This document shows, piece after piece, positions 1-8,034 of a stretch of 64,000 nucleotides of DNA. A program made the translations under genes and the position numbers. Source of the stretch: an uncultured Phocaeicola sp. (GTDB taxonomy: Bacteria > Bacteroidota > Bacteroidia > Bacteroidales > Bacteroidaceae); NCBI GenBank assembly GCA_947626525.1, contig CANQSM010000005.1:1-64000 (forward strand). Reading direction: 5' to 3'. The notes beneath the pieces were generated by a model. It searched no databases. It was given only the letters and a program-made list of their open reading frames with translations, and was not told the origin of the DNA. Every line of letters starts with the position of its first letter. Position 1 is the stretch's first letter.

Positions 1-2045
1 GTTTTCTGGCATTTATAGGAGTCTCGCAAGATTCTGCAGCCGTCATCTGCAGCCTTTAACTGAATATCCCTAATTACTGTTATACCATCTTCGATTTCTA
101 ACCTGCTAAACGAGGCGTATTGGCCTTGTAAAGCTATCGCCACTTTATCGTCGTATTCTACAGGGGTGAACGTCAGTATCACTTGTTTCGTCTTGGCTAT
201 TTCGCAAAGTGTATTGATAAAATTCAGTCGGTTGTCCTGATCTACTCGGCCAATAGGTGTGTCGATAAATAATAGAGAGTCGTGCATTGATACCTTCTGC
301 AAGGCAAGTGTAAACGATAGGGCTAGCAGAGCTCGTTCCGCAGCACTACAAGAACCAAGTGTCTGCGAACCATATTTGTCTAGCAGACGAAAAGTGTAAT
401 CCTCCAGGATTTCTACCTTAGAGAAAGCATCTTTCTTCCATAACAGTCGAGTGAATGTGTCAAATGTCTCTTGTTCCATTTCCCGACGGCTCTCTTCTAG
501 CAAGTCAAGACGTGTTTCTTTTAAAATGTTTCGGCATTTCTTACAATAGTCTGCCTGCTTATTTATTTTTTCGAGTTGCTGATTCTTTTCGATGAGCGAT
601 TTCAGTAGTTTAGATTGATTATATAGCTGATTGTCGAGTACTTTTTTATGTTCCTCTTCAACACCTTTCTTAGCAACTATATCGTCACGTTTCTGGCGAT
701 ATTCTTTCTTATTCTCAATAGCCTTAGTTATAGCTTCCGTATTGGGGATATTCATCAAATAGATATTCAGTTGCTTCTCCTCTTCAAGGTATTCAGTATA
801 TTGCTTGCGAAGTGCTTTCTCTTCCTCCATAAGAGTGGTACGACGTTCCTGATAATGTGACAATTTATCAATATACTGACGTAATACCACAACCGATTTA
901 TTCAACAAAGCAGATGTCTCTGATGACACTTCAAGTTCTTTTCTCAGATCTTTAATAAAACTATAAGAATGGGCACTTAAATCTTGGTCACATATCAGGC
1001 AATGTTTATGTTCTTCAATCGCCTTAAGCAGAAATTTATCTATGCGAGGTGGCAACTTACCGTGCTTGTCTTGTTCCTTTATATATGTATATAGATTTTT
1101 GATGGCAGGATATAGGGCAAAATACTGAACATATTCACGGACAAACGCCATAAGTTCTGCTTTCTTCTTTGCAATATCACTTTTCAATGAGTCTATCAAG
1201 TCATCAATTTCTTTTAACCTTGCTGTTTTCTCTGAAACATGAATATGCCCGCTAATTATATTATCAAGTATTGCAATCTCATCATCGCAATTATGGATTT
1301 GCCTTGTTAGGGTATTGATAGAATCTACGGTAGCATCAATGGCCTCCTGTGTTTTATCCAACTCTTTCTGTGCAACAGAAATATCCTTAACAGAAGAATT
1401 AGCTATCTGAGGATTTAATACTCCAATCAAATAATTGTTAAAAGCAGCTTCTGCTTTCTCAATTATTTTTGCCTGTGTAAGTTCTTCTATGCCGTTCTTT
1501 ATATTCTCAAACTGCCCCGCTTTGAAATAGCTTTCAAGATGTTCTCCGTCGAAGAATATATATTCATGTATTTCCTCTGGGACATTCTTCTTCACAAATG
1601 ACAATGTTTCTTCTTCTGCATCTATTGAATTCCATTCTCCATCAACTAAATGCATGATCGAGAAATCTGTATTTACAAGAATAACAGCTTCTTTTGTTAC
1701 ATTGAACTTACCTACCCTCTGGAATAGGATTTTCTCAGAAGCATCATCCGATGAGAAAAGGATTCGTACGGCTGCATCACCAATCATACTTCCACCTTCT
1801 GGAAGATGCATACGCAGTTCATGAACCTTTTGGTTGTTTAATATGGCAAGTGCAGTATTTTTATCTCCCAAATGCATTTCCTTGTCGTAAAGGCACCAAG
1901 TGATTGCATTGAGCACATTCGTCTTACCTACGCCATTGTTGGCAAAGATAATATGCAAGTCATTTTCTCCATAGGAATGAGGGAACTTGAATAACAGATT
2001 GCGATACTGACGAAAATTCTGAATTTCAATACTTTCTATTCTCAT
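1..2045 (-). CDS. DndD/Rad50-like SMC-family ATPase, partial (C-terminus beyond window)
   Basis: About 681 codons are visible and the frame stays open to the window edge. ATG at 2045 begins MRIESIEIQNFRQY, the usual start of RecF/SMC/DndD ATPases. A Walker A motif (NNGVGKT) lies near residues 36-42. Long Glu/Lys-rich coiled-coil stretches flank a CLIC motif near residue 350, like the zinc hook of Rad50. The ABC signature (SCSAAERALLALS) is near 567 and Walker B with the DndD-like IDTPIGRVDQDNR near 594. Such proteins hydrolyse ATP on DNA and serve repair or, as DndD, phosphorothioation and defence. It is the last visible gene of an operon, 4 bp after the 49-residue ORF. Family level is fairly sure; the exact subfamily and role are inferred from neighbours. 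Confidence 0.85.
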   Translation of the reverse strand, partial: MRIESIEIQNFRQYRNLLFKFPHSYGENDLHIIFANNGVGKTNVLNAITWCLYDKEMHLGDKNTALAILNNQKVHELRMHLPEGGSMIGDAAVRILFSSDDASEKILFQRVGKFNVTKEAVILVNTDFSIMHLVDGEWNSIDAEEETLSFVKKNVPEEIHEYIFFDGEHLESYFKAGQFENIKNGIEELTQAKIIEKAEAAFNNYLIGVLNPQIANSSVKDISVAQKELDKTQEAIDATVDSINTLTRQIHNCDDEIAILDNIISGHIHVSEKTARLKEIDDLIDSLKSDIAKKKAELMAFVREYVQYFALYPAIKNLYTYIKEQDKHGKLPPRIDKFLLKAIEEHKHCLICDQDLSAHSYSFIKDLRKELEVSSETSALLNKSVVVLRQYIDKLSHYQERRTTLMEEEKALRKQYTEYLEEEKQLNIYLMNIPNTEAITKAIENKKEYRQKRDDIVAKKGVEEEHKKVLDNQLYNQSKLLKSLIEKNQQLEKINKQADYCKKCRNILKETRLDLLEESRREMEQETFDTFTRLLWKKDAFSKVEILEDYTFRLLDKYGSQTLGSCSAAERALLALSFTLALQKVSMHDSLLFIDTPIGRVDQDNRLNFINTLCEIAKTKQVILTFTPVEYDDKVAIALQGQYASFSRLEIEDGITVIRDIQLKAADDGCRILRDSYKCQK

Positions 2046-2049
2046 AGCA

Positions 2050-2199
2050 TTATATAGATTTCATTATTTTGTCAATAATTCGTTTACCTTGACGACCTTC
2101 TTCTATACCAGAAAGTACGCTCTTGATGTTCTTCTGCATAGCGATATCAGACTTCGTCTTATCTGCTATCTTCACTAGGATCTTTTTGTTAATGGCCAT
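2050..2199 (-). CDS. small 49-residue basic protein linking helicase and SMC ATPase
   Basis: A 49-codon ORF, begins MAINKKILVKIADKTKSD and ends DKIMKSI, lies exactly between the helicase stop (2201) and the ATPase start (2045), with gaps of 1 and 4 bp. This tight packing is the main evidence that it is translated. The product is short, strongly basic and probably helical, with no signal peptide or membrane segment. I do not recognise the family. Its place beside a DndD-like ATPase recalls the small DndE protein of dnd operons, but it is less than half DndE length and I see no convincing similarity. It may be an assembly or DNA-binding accessory subunit. Confidence 0.6.
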   Translation of the reverse strand: MAINKKILVKIADKTKSDIAMQKNIKSVLSGIEEGRQGKRIIDKIMKSI

Positions 2200-2200
2200 A

Positions 2201-4321
2201 TTAATCTAATGAATTTATTATTGTTAACGCATCTATTGAATTGATTGCATTTGCCGCAATCTCTTTGAGACGTATTTGTTCTTTCGCTCTTATTTTACGT
2301 TCAAATTCAACATAATCATCGCCCACAGAATGTATCGTATCAACGCAAATATCGTATAGTTCTGCCGAATGTTTGTTAGGACTCTGGCGGATAATACGAC
2401 CTATTCGCTGAACATATTCACGTGGATTCGTACTGGATGCCATCAATATTCCCACATCTGCCGTTGGAATGTCTATGCCCTCATCCATACACTTGATAGC
2501 AACAATTACCTGATAGTCTCTGGATTTGAACTTTGATATGATATGCTCCCGTTCAGACTTATTTCCAAAGCGTTTCTCTACTTTGGTTCCTTCTTTCTCG
2601 GTCAACTTATGAAAAATGATTTCCCTTGACGCAAGGATATTAAGCACCTCCATTATTTGTTGGGGAGAGACAAATATGATTAAATTTTCTATTCTACCTT
2701 TTGCTTGTAACTCATCAAGAATTATCTCTAATTGATTATATTTTGCGGAGGCATTCCTGATGATGTTTGCCCTTTTCTCAATCAGTCGCTCTAATGTTAG
2801 AGCAGCATCTGGGTTGTTATCTTTCAGGTTCCACAATTTGCTAATCTTCGCTGAAATATTCTTGTATTCTTCTGTTTCATCTTCATCAAGCGAGACCTTG
2901 GAAATGAGATAATGGTAATTGACAAGGAAATGTTTACCTGTCATCGGGTTGTATTCCGTTAATGCATCTTTGATGGTAAACTCGAAATTCGCATTTCTAT
3001 AGAAAGCTACAAGTTTGGCAGTACCTACATCGTCAAACCAACGGCTTGGAGTAGCGCTAAGTCCGATTCTGTATTTGTAACAAGGTAACAATGCATGTTG
3101 GAATTTATGCGCTCCCAGCCAATGAGTCTCATCACCTACGAACAAAACATCTGTACCAATTTGAAGATTCTGCTGAATAGCGTTCGTGAACTTATCAGAT
3201 GAAGCGGTATTGTGTGTTGTATATAAGCAGATATGATCAGCCATACCCGTCCCATTCTTTAACAGTAATTTAACCAGCAATCTATCCCATTGAGGCACAG
3301 AACCATCAATAATAACACTTTCATCAAAAGTAAGTTTCTGAGCATCCACTTCATCTTTCCATTGTTTAGAAAGCGTATTTTGCGGAGTGGTTATAATTGT
3401 AATAAGCCGTTTCCTTGTTTGATTCAGATATTTAATACCAGCAATGGCTGTTCTGGTCTTTCCAGTACCAGTTGCCATCTCAAAGAGCAGTTTATAATTA
3501 TTCGCCTTCCATTTATTTAATGCATCTGCCTGATAGAAAAATAATTTCTTGTCGCTCCTAAAGTCAAATTCCCTTAAACGGATAGTACGATATTTCTTTA
3601 AAGAGATACTCTCCTTATCGAAGTCAGAGGAATAGTGGATAATATTTGACTTTATGGCTGACGGGAGATTATAGACTTTTACGTTCTTTCGCTCGCCATT
3701 CCATATCTCATTGAATCGTTTTCTATCTCTCTCAAAATACTCACGTGCATCCGTCCACTCCTTGAACACCTTAAATTCTTCATCATTATTGACCCATGCT
3801 GAAGCGGTTTCGTTAATAGAACCACTAAACGACATTTCATTTCCTTCTGTATCCTTTAGTATTCCGACCTTCTGATGGAACAGTCCTTTCTCGGATATAG
3901 TTTCATTGTCACAGATGCTACCATCATCATTAAAGACAATAGCTAATTTCATTTCAAGTAAGCCTGATGCGAGCATCCAACCAAGTGCCTTTACGTGGTT
4001 TCTCTCAAATTCATTTTCAAGATTATCCAAATCAATTCCAAAATCGGATATTGTAAGAGAGGAATCGTCTGCGACTATCTTCTTGACAATATCAATATCT
4101 TCTCCATTCAGCCTTGGACTCGTAATAAGTCTCATCCTACCACCATTAACAATAAAGTCGGCTATACCACGAGCAGCCACAGCTAAGGATGTGGATGAAA
4201 AGAATCCTGTAATCCTGTCATATCGCATCGCAGCACCAAGGACAGGCACATAATAATCTTCTATTATATCATCTACGCCAGATTCATAACATGGTTTAAT
4301 ATGTAAATCCCTAAAGCTCAT
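2201..4321 (-). CDS. phospholipase D-domain / SF2 helicase fusion (706 aa)
   Basis: The N-terminal part is a PLD-like nuclease module: GFFSSTSLAVAARG near residues 39-52, FHQK with H149 and K151, and GSIN at 167-170. A superfamily 2 helicase core follows: GTGKT at 285-289, a DETH box near 395, GLSATP, motif V (DEGIDIP) and motif VI (YVQRIGRIIR) near 640. The combination suggests an ATP-driven translocase that positions a cut. Only one HxK half-site is evident, so activity may need a dimer. The start overlaps the radical SAM gene by 11 bp, indicating translational coupling. PLD-helicase fusions are common in restriction and defence islands; the substrate here is unknown. Confidence 0.85.
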   Translation of the reverse strand: MSFRDLHIKPCYESGVDDIIEDYYVPVLGAAMRYDRITGFFSSTSLAVAARGIADFIVNGGRMRLITSPRLNGEDIDIVKKIVADDSSLTISDFGIDLDNLENEFERNHVKALGWMLASGLLEMKLAIVFNDDGSICDNETISEKGLFHQKVGILKDTEGNEMSFSGSINETASAWVNNDEEFKVFKEWTDAREYFERDRKRFNEIWNGERKNVKVYNLPSAIKSNIIHYSSDFDKESISLKKYRTIRLREFDFRSDKKLFFYQADALNKWKANNYKLLFEMATGTGKTRTAIAGIKYLNQTRKRLITIITTPQNTLSKQWKDEVDAQKLTFDESVIIDGSVPQWDRLLVKLLLKNGTGMADHICLYTTHNTASSDKFTNAIQQNLQIGTDVLFVGDETHWLGAHKFQHALLPCYKYRIGLSATPSRWFDDVGTAKLVAFYRNANFEFTIKDALTEYNPMTGKHFLVNYHYLISKVSLDEDETEEYKNISAKISKLWNLKDNNPDAALTLERLIEKRANIIRNASAKYNQLEIILDELQAKGRIENLIIFVSPQQIMEVLNILASREIIFHKLTEKEGTKVEKRFGNKSEREHIISKFKSRDYQVIVAIKCMDEGIDIPTADVGILMASSTNPREYVQRIGRIIRQSPNKHSAELYDICVDTIHSVGDDYVEFERKIRAKEQIRLKEIAANAINSIDALTIINSLD

Positions 4322-6425
4322 AGTCTATAGATTCCTTTATTGTATGAATGATAGTATTAACATTAGAACGTCTTCTTACCTGAGTGGTATGAGACAATAT
4401 GCTAAGTATTTCATCACGAACTTTATCCGTGGCTCCAGCCATAAAATAGTTCTGAATGAAAGGTATATACAAACATAATTTTGGAAGAATGTTCCTTCTA
4501 TCTGCTTCACTCAGTTTGACAAAGCAACTACCAAAAGCATTAGCATTTCCATGACACTTTTCAAATCTGCAAAGTCCCAACTGTGCAGCTGTTTTCATGT
4601 GGTTCTCACCATATTTCTTATCGGCAACATCCTTACGTTTTTCGGCTCGTAGCATATAACCCATCTTTGAGTAATCAACATCTTTTAACCCACAATTTTG
4701 AAGCACATACGGTACAGTATAATATACATCTCTGAAATCACTAAACTGCGATATATCCTTCTTGTCGATTTTCGCTGGCTCAAAGCCTTCTTTAATAATT
4801 TTCAATATCTCGCTACATTTGTGTTTTTTTAGAACCGCTAACAGCAATTCACTTTTCCTTTCATCCTCCAAAAGACTGACATCTTTATGTGTATAGAATG
4901 CCTTCAATAAGGCTTGCTCGTATACACTGTTGCCGATTAAGTTATCCCAAAACTCGCTGTTAAGGGTAAATTTTACTCCTCCCAGTGTTATCTCTGTATC
5001 ACGATACCATAAGTTAGAATCTATCATCTGCTTAAACGACATATTAAAAAAAGATAAAAACAAATCTTTATGTTCCTTGAATTGATTCAGGAAATCTACA
5101 ACAGTTTTCAGAGGGGTGGAAATTCCAATTTCATCATAATATCCGTTATTATAGTCTTCTAAGAACTCCTCATAAGTTTTAAGTTTTGACGGTTCACGGC
5201 CAAGAGTATGTTCTTCCCAAAAAGTCTGATTTTTATAACAGAACTGCCAGAACGACAAGTTACGGAAAAAACCAGGTTGGTTACACCATCTAGCTATCTG
5301 CACATAAATGTTAGATAGAGGTGCTTTCTTGTAATCCTCATGGCGCATGATATACGGAAGACATCCATATCTCATCAGCACACAGATACGCATAAAGATT
5401 TCAGCCACATCCAATTGAAACTTCTTGTAGTCTTTCATAGACTGTCGGAAACCACAAAATAAGTAGAACTTGGTTTCTTTCTTGGGACAATAGTACTTCC
5501 ATATTTTAAGTGCTTTTACAATGACCTTGCGGTCTGACCAATTGTCAAAAGCAAAGATGAAATCTCCATGATAATTGGCGCTGGCCAATTTCCTTGCTAT
5601 ATCTTCTCCACGTTTATGTTGAGCTATCAATCGTTCGTCAAGTCCCTGTCTAAATTGAAAAGGACGTTTCGTTGCTATCAATTCGTCGAGCAAAGACTCC
5701 CAGTTGGGTGATGCTAAAAAATTATCATCCCAGAGATAAATATATGGACGCTTCAGTTTCCCAGTTTTCTCGTCAATCTCGTTATCAAGAAAATCACTGA
5801 GTTTAGAATAAGGCATAACCTTGCGTTCCAACTTGTTAACGCAAAATGGGCAGCGACGGAAGCAACCTCGTGTTAGGAAACCAATGGAGTATTCTTTGTA
5901 ATCCTTGTAATATACATCCGATGCCTTCACGTTCTCCATTGCACTGATGAAATCATCATACAGATGATAGTCAGGCATCTGTATCTGCATGTCTATTCCG
6001 TAATTACCCGACTTATTCTTCAAAGTATTCAAGAAAGCATCCTTCTCCAACTTGAGCATATCTTCTTCACGTTTCTCTGCAAAGCCTTCCTCTTCAGAAA
6101 GATTTGCGTAAGTGCCTGTTCCACCCATGCGAACACGCTTTGATAATTTTTTATCATTGAGGAGGGTAGTTAGTACAAGTGGAGGATTATCAATGGTGAA
6201 AGTAAAGACACAAGAAACATAGAAATAGTTATACTTCTGTAGCTCCTCAAAGTTACTTTCATTTGTAATTAATTCATAGCAATTGGCATCATCGGTATAG
6301 CCCCGCACATAGCCATTATCTCTAAAATATCCAGCGATCTTTAATAGCGCAAGATTAGGGTGCCGCGTTCCATTACAAAGCAGGTCGGCATCCACAAGCC
6401 CTATCTTAATCTTTCGTCTCGTCAT
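4311..6425 (-). CDS. radical SAM protein with N-terminal B12-binding-like region (704 aa)
   Basis: The radical SAM cluster motif is clear: C188, C192 and C195 in GCFRRCPFC. Residues 5-110 (KIGLVDADLL ... VRMGGTGTYA) resemble the Rossmann-like cobalamin-binding domain found before many radical SAM domains, but I see no DxHxxG cobalamin motif. The region after the cluster (LWDDNFLASPNWESLLDEL, FRQGLDERLI) fits the partial TIM barrel of B12-type radical SAM proteins. A long C-terminal extension of about 350 residues has no recognised domain and contains several cysteines near 635-655. First gene of the operon, 30 bp downstream of a good promoter. Companions that act on nucleic acid suggest a DNA- or RNA-modifying enzyme, which is inference. 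Confidence 0.85.
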   Translation of the reverse strand: MTRRKIKIGLVDADLLCNGTRHPNLALLKIAGYFRDNGYVRGYTDDANCYELITNESNFEELQKYNYFYVSCVFTFTIDNPPLVLTTLLNDKKLSKRVRMGGTGTYANLSEEEGFAEKREEDMLKLEKDAFLNTLKNKSGNYGIDMQIQMPDYHLYDDFISAMENVKASDVYYKDYKEYSIGFLTRGCFRRCPFCVNKLERKVMPYSKLSDFLDNEIDEKTGKLKRPYIYLWDDNFLASPNWESLLDELIATKRPFQFRQGLDERLIAQHKRGEDIARKLASANYHGDFIFAFDNWSDRKVIVKALKIWKYYCPKKETKFYLFCGFRQSMKDYKKFQLDVAEIFMRICVLMRYGCLPYIMRHEDYKKAPLSNIYVQIARWCNQPGFFRNLSFWQFCYKNQTFWEEHTLGREPSKLKTYEEFLEDYNNGYYDEIGISTPLKTVVDFLNQFKEHKDLFLSFFNMSFKQMIDSNLWYRDTEITLGGVKFTLNSEFWDNLIGNSVYEQALLKAFYTHKDVSLLEDERKSELLLAVLKKHKCSEILKIIKEGFEPAKIDKKDISQFSDFRDVYYTVPYVLQNCGLKDVDYSKMGYMLRAEKRKDVADKKYGENHMKTAAQLGLCRFEKCHGNANAFGSCFVKLSEADRRNILPKLCLYIPFIQNYFMAGATDKVRDEILSILSHTTQVRRRSNVNTIIHTIKESIDYEL

Positions 6426-6454
6426 ATTTCTTGGTAAGTCATGTTATGCAGCGT

Positions 6455-6485
6455 CAAAAATAACATTGCACATGTCTATATCAAA
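6455..6485 (-). promoter_or_regulatory. Bacteroidetes-type promoter of the radical SAM operon
   Basis: Reading the minus strand, a -33 TTTG (6485-6482) is followed after 19 bp by a -7 TATTTTTG (6462-6455), an exact match to TTTG-N19-TAnnTTTG. The start of transcription would fall near 6448, giving a leader of about 20 nt before the ATG at 6425. It shows that the cassette has its own promoter. Confidence 0.75.
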
Positions 6486-6521
6486 TAAACAAAATTGTAG
6501 ATTCTTATCTACGAACATCAA

Positions 6522-6605
6522 CTAATCTCTATCCTTCTCTGCCAACCACTTGTTAATCAAGTTTCGTTCTACAAGGGCTACTTTGATTCTATTTAATTTT
6601 GCCAT
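6522..6605 (-). pseudogene. truncated XRE-like HTH regulator (27 codons)
   Basis: The 27-codon frame begins MAKLNRIKVALVERNLINKW and continues LAEKDRD before TAG. This matches the first 25 or so residues of small Bacteroides helix-turn-helix regulators, whose sequence normally goes on through the recognition helix (typically ...WLAEQLGKDPATVSKW). Here it stops exactly where that helix should begin. The following bases do not continue the family in any frame that I can follow. It is best read as the 5' relic of a regulator that once stood before the operon. A functional micropeptide is possible but unlikely, since no complete DNA-binding fold remains. Confidence 0.55.
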
Positions 6606-6677
6606 TATATTGTTATTTCTTCTTATTATTCTATGTTTTCGTCTATTGTATGCAAAATAAATGAAATAATGTGAGAA

Positions 6678-6716
6678 TAGCCCACAAACTTTCAAAAAAA
6701 AGAAAGTTATGGGCTA
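6678..6716. terminator. stem-loop in AT-rich intergenic DNA
   Basis: TAGCCCAcaAACTTTC (6678-6693) pairs with GAAAGTTaTGGGCTA (6702-6716) around an A-rich loop. The stem is about 14 bp with one small bulge. Weak T-rich sequence follows on the plus side. It could terminate transcripts or be a relic of a mobile element. No intact gene lies immediately beside it. Confidence 0.4.
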
Positions 6717-6786
6717 TATATTCGCGATTCTGTCATTTATTTGAGGTTTCATAAATTTTCTTTTTTCTCTTCTCTCTCACCCTTTC

Positions 6787-7130
6787 CTATCCCAGCATCT
6801 TTTTAGCTAACACACTTTCTCCAGCAGGAAAATAGAGAGGAAAAACTTTATATAGGAAAGTTACTAGTCTTATCAGAACTTTCATGAGCCAAAATTCCCA
6901 TATTCCTAAGGTTCTTGATATTTTTTCTATAGCACGTTTAGTTACGCCAATCTTGTTAGCAGCTGTGATTGTGTGAACACATCCGCAATAACGGGGTTAC
7001 GGCGCATGGACGGCACTTTGTATATGTCTCGGTCTTGGATTTGTGTACCGTCAAGTATCGCACTGGGTGATACCAATCCTTCGAAGATGGCACGGTCGGA
7101 ATAGTCAGGAAGGTTGCAGTACCTGCCAAC
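6787..7130 (-). pseudogene. remnant of AlbA_2/RecG-like ATP-binding transcriptional regulator
   Basis: On the minus strand an open segment (7130-6945) reads DYSDRAIFEGLVSPS, then DGTQIQDRDIYKVPS and MRRNPVIADVF, which is typical of the C-terminal half of AlbA_2/divergent-AAA (RecG-like) Bacteroides proteins. It ends at a stop at 6942. In another frame, 6960-6787 reads ITAANKIGVTKRAIEKIS, the winged-helix tail of such proteins, then drifts to a stop. The usual block between FEGLV and DGT, with the HRDY motif, and the MERRGSG block are missing. The locus therefore carries at least one frameshift and two deletions. Confidence 0.6.
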
Positions 7131-7183
7131 CTATATGAATCGCCATGGTTATGGAGGTGTTTTGTCTGTTTCTTGTATCTCCG

Positions 7184-7280
7184 TTCACCGTCCAGCGAAC
7201 GCTGGACGGTCCATGCAGATAGGTGCATCGGCTTTCGCAGCTATCTAACTTCACCGTCCAGCGGTCCGCTGGACGGTGAA
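7184..7280. repeat. pair of related long palindromes (core CCGTCCAGCG)
   Basis: TTCACCGTCCAGCG occurs at 7184-7197 and again at 7250-7263. Each is followed by its inverse: CGCTGGACGGT at 7200-7210 after a 2-base centre, and CGCTGGACGGTGAA at 7267-7280 after a 3-base centre. The second palindrome has perfect 14-bp arms. The first has perfect 11-bp arms. The copies are 66 bp apart in a stretch with no intact gene. They resemble REP-type or element-end repeats, and their GC content exceeds that of the AT-rich surroundings. Function unknown. Confidence 0.75.
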
Positions 7281-7317
7281 CGGTGCTTACTGTTATGACT
7301 ATTGAACTTTGTACTAT

Positions 7318-7348
7318 AGAAAAAATTAAATACCTTTGCCCATGGATA
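7318..7348 (+). promoter_or_regulatory. promoter of the flavoprotein gene
   Basis: TTTG at 7318-7321 and TACCTTTG at 7341-7348 are separated by 19 bp, a full match to the Bacteroidetes consensus. The ATG lies 20 bp beyond the -7 box. Confidence 0.75.
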
Positions 7349-7367
7349 ATGACTAACTGACAAAAAG

Positions 7368-7988
7368 ATGAAAGTAACCTTAGTAAATGGCAGCCCTCAC
7401 AAACAGGGATGTACTTATACCGCATTGACAGAGATTGCAGAAACGCTGCAAAAAGAAGGAATAGAAACAGAATTGTTCTGGTTAGGGAACAAGCCCATTT
7501 CGGGATGTTTAGGATGTCAGAAATGCTTGAGCACCGGCAAATGTTTTATGCATGACGCTGTCAACGATTTTTTGGAAAAAGCAAAAGAAAGTGACGCTTT
7601 TATTTTCGGCTCACCCGTTCATTTTGCATCGGCTTCCGGCACCATCACCTCTTTTATGGACAGGGCATTTTACGGACGCGGTTCCCTATTTGCCAACAAA
7701 CCGGCAGCCTCTGTAGTAAGTTGCAGAAGAGGAGGCGCCACCGCAACTTTTGACCAACTCAACAAATACTTTACCATCAGCAACATGCCTATTGTATCCT
7801 CACAATATTGGAATATGGTACACGGAAACACACCCGAGGAGGTGCGACAGGATGCAGAAGGATTGCAGACAATGCGCACATTAGCGCGCAATATGGCATG
7901 GTTGCTGAAATGCATTGATGCCGGAAAACAGGCAGGCATTCCCTACCCGCAAAACGAGAAGAAAATAGCCACCAATTTTATCCGATAA
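7368..7988 (+). CDS. NADPH-dependent FMN reductase / iron-sulfur flavoprotein family
   Basis: 206 residues with a flavodoxin-like fold. The start MKVTLVNGSPHKQGCTYT holds the FMN-phosphate loop (NGSPxxxGxT). GCLGCQKCLSTGKC near residues 46-60 is the cysteine cluster of the iron-sulfur flavoprotein branch, and FGSPVHFASASG near 85-97 is the flavin ring loop. It probably reduces quinones or other small electron acceptors in the cytoplasm. It stands alone between an element scar and the convergent tadA gene and has its own promoter. The physiological substrate cannot be told from sequence. Confidence 0.85.
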   Translation: MKVTLVNGSPHKQGCTYTALTEIAETLQKEGIETELFWLGNKPISGCLGCQKCLSTGKCFMHDAVNDFLEKAKESDAFIFGSPVHFASASGTITSFMDRAFYGRGSLFANKPAASVVSCRRGGATATFDQLNKYFTISNMPIVSSQYWNMVHGNTPEEVRQDAEGLQTMRTLARNMAWLLKCIDAGKQAGIPYPQNEKKIATNFIR

Positions 7989-8034
7989 GAATAAAGCTGC
8001 CTCAAACAAGAAACGGGATAACAAAAAGAAACGT

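Noticed and set aside
648-860. Plus-strand 70-codon hydrophobic ORF
   Set aside because: It is antisense to the coiled-coil part of the DndD-like ATPase; reverse reading of Glu/Lys-rich codons gives Phe/Leu-rich false ORFs.
1-6425. Assignment of the left cassette as a standard dnd phosphorothioation operon
   Set aside because: No PAPS-reductase-like DndC, DndB or full-length DndE is visible; only the ATPase resembles DndD. Genes beyond position 1 cannot be seen.
7184-7280. Possible CRISPR-like array
   Set aside because: Only two palindromic copies, no series of equal spacers and no cas genes.
6956-7425. Minus-strand ORFs of 90 and 106 codons over the palindromes and AlbA_2 remnant
   Set aside because: They cross the palindromes and run antisense into the flavoprotein promoter and gene; the residues show repeated artefact sequence, and the AlbA_2 similarity is in another frame.
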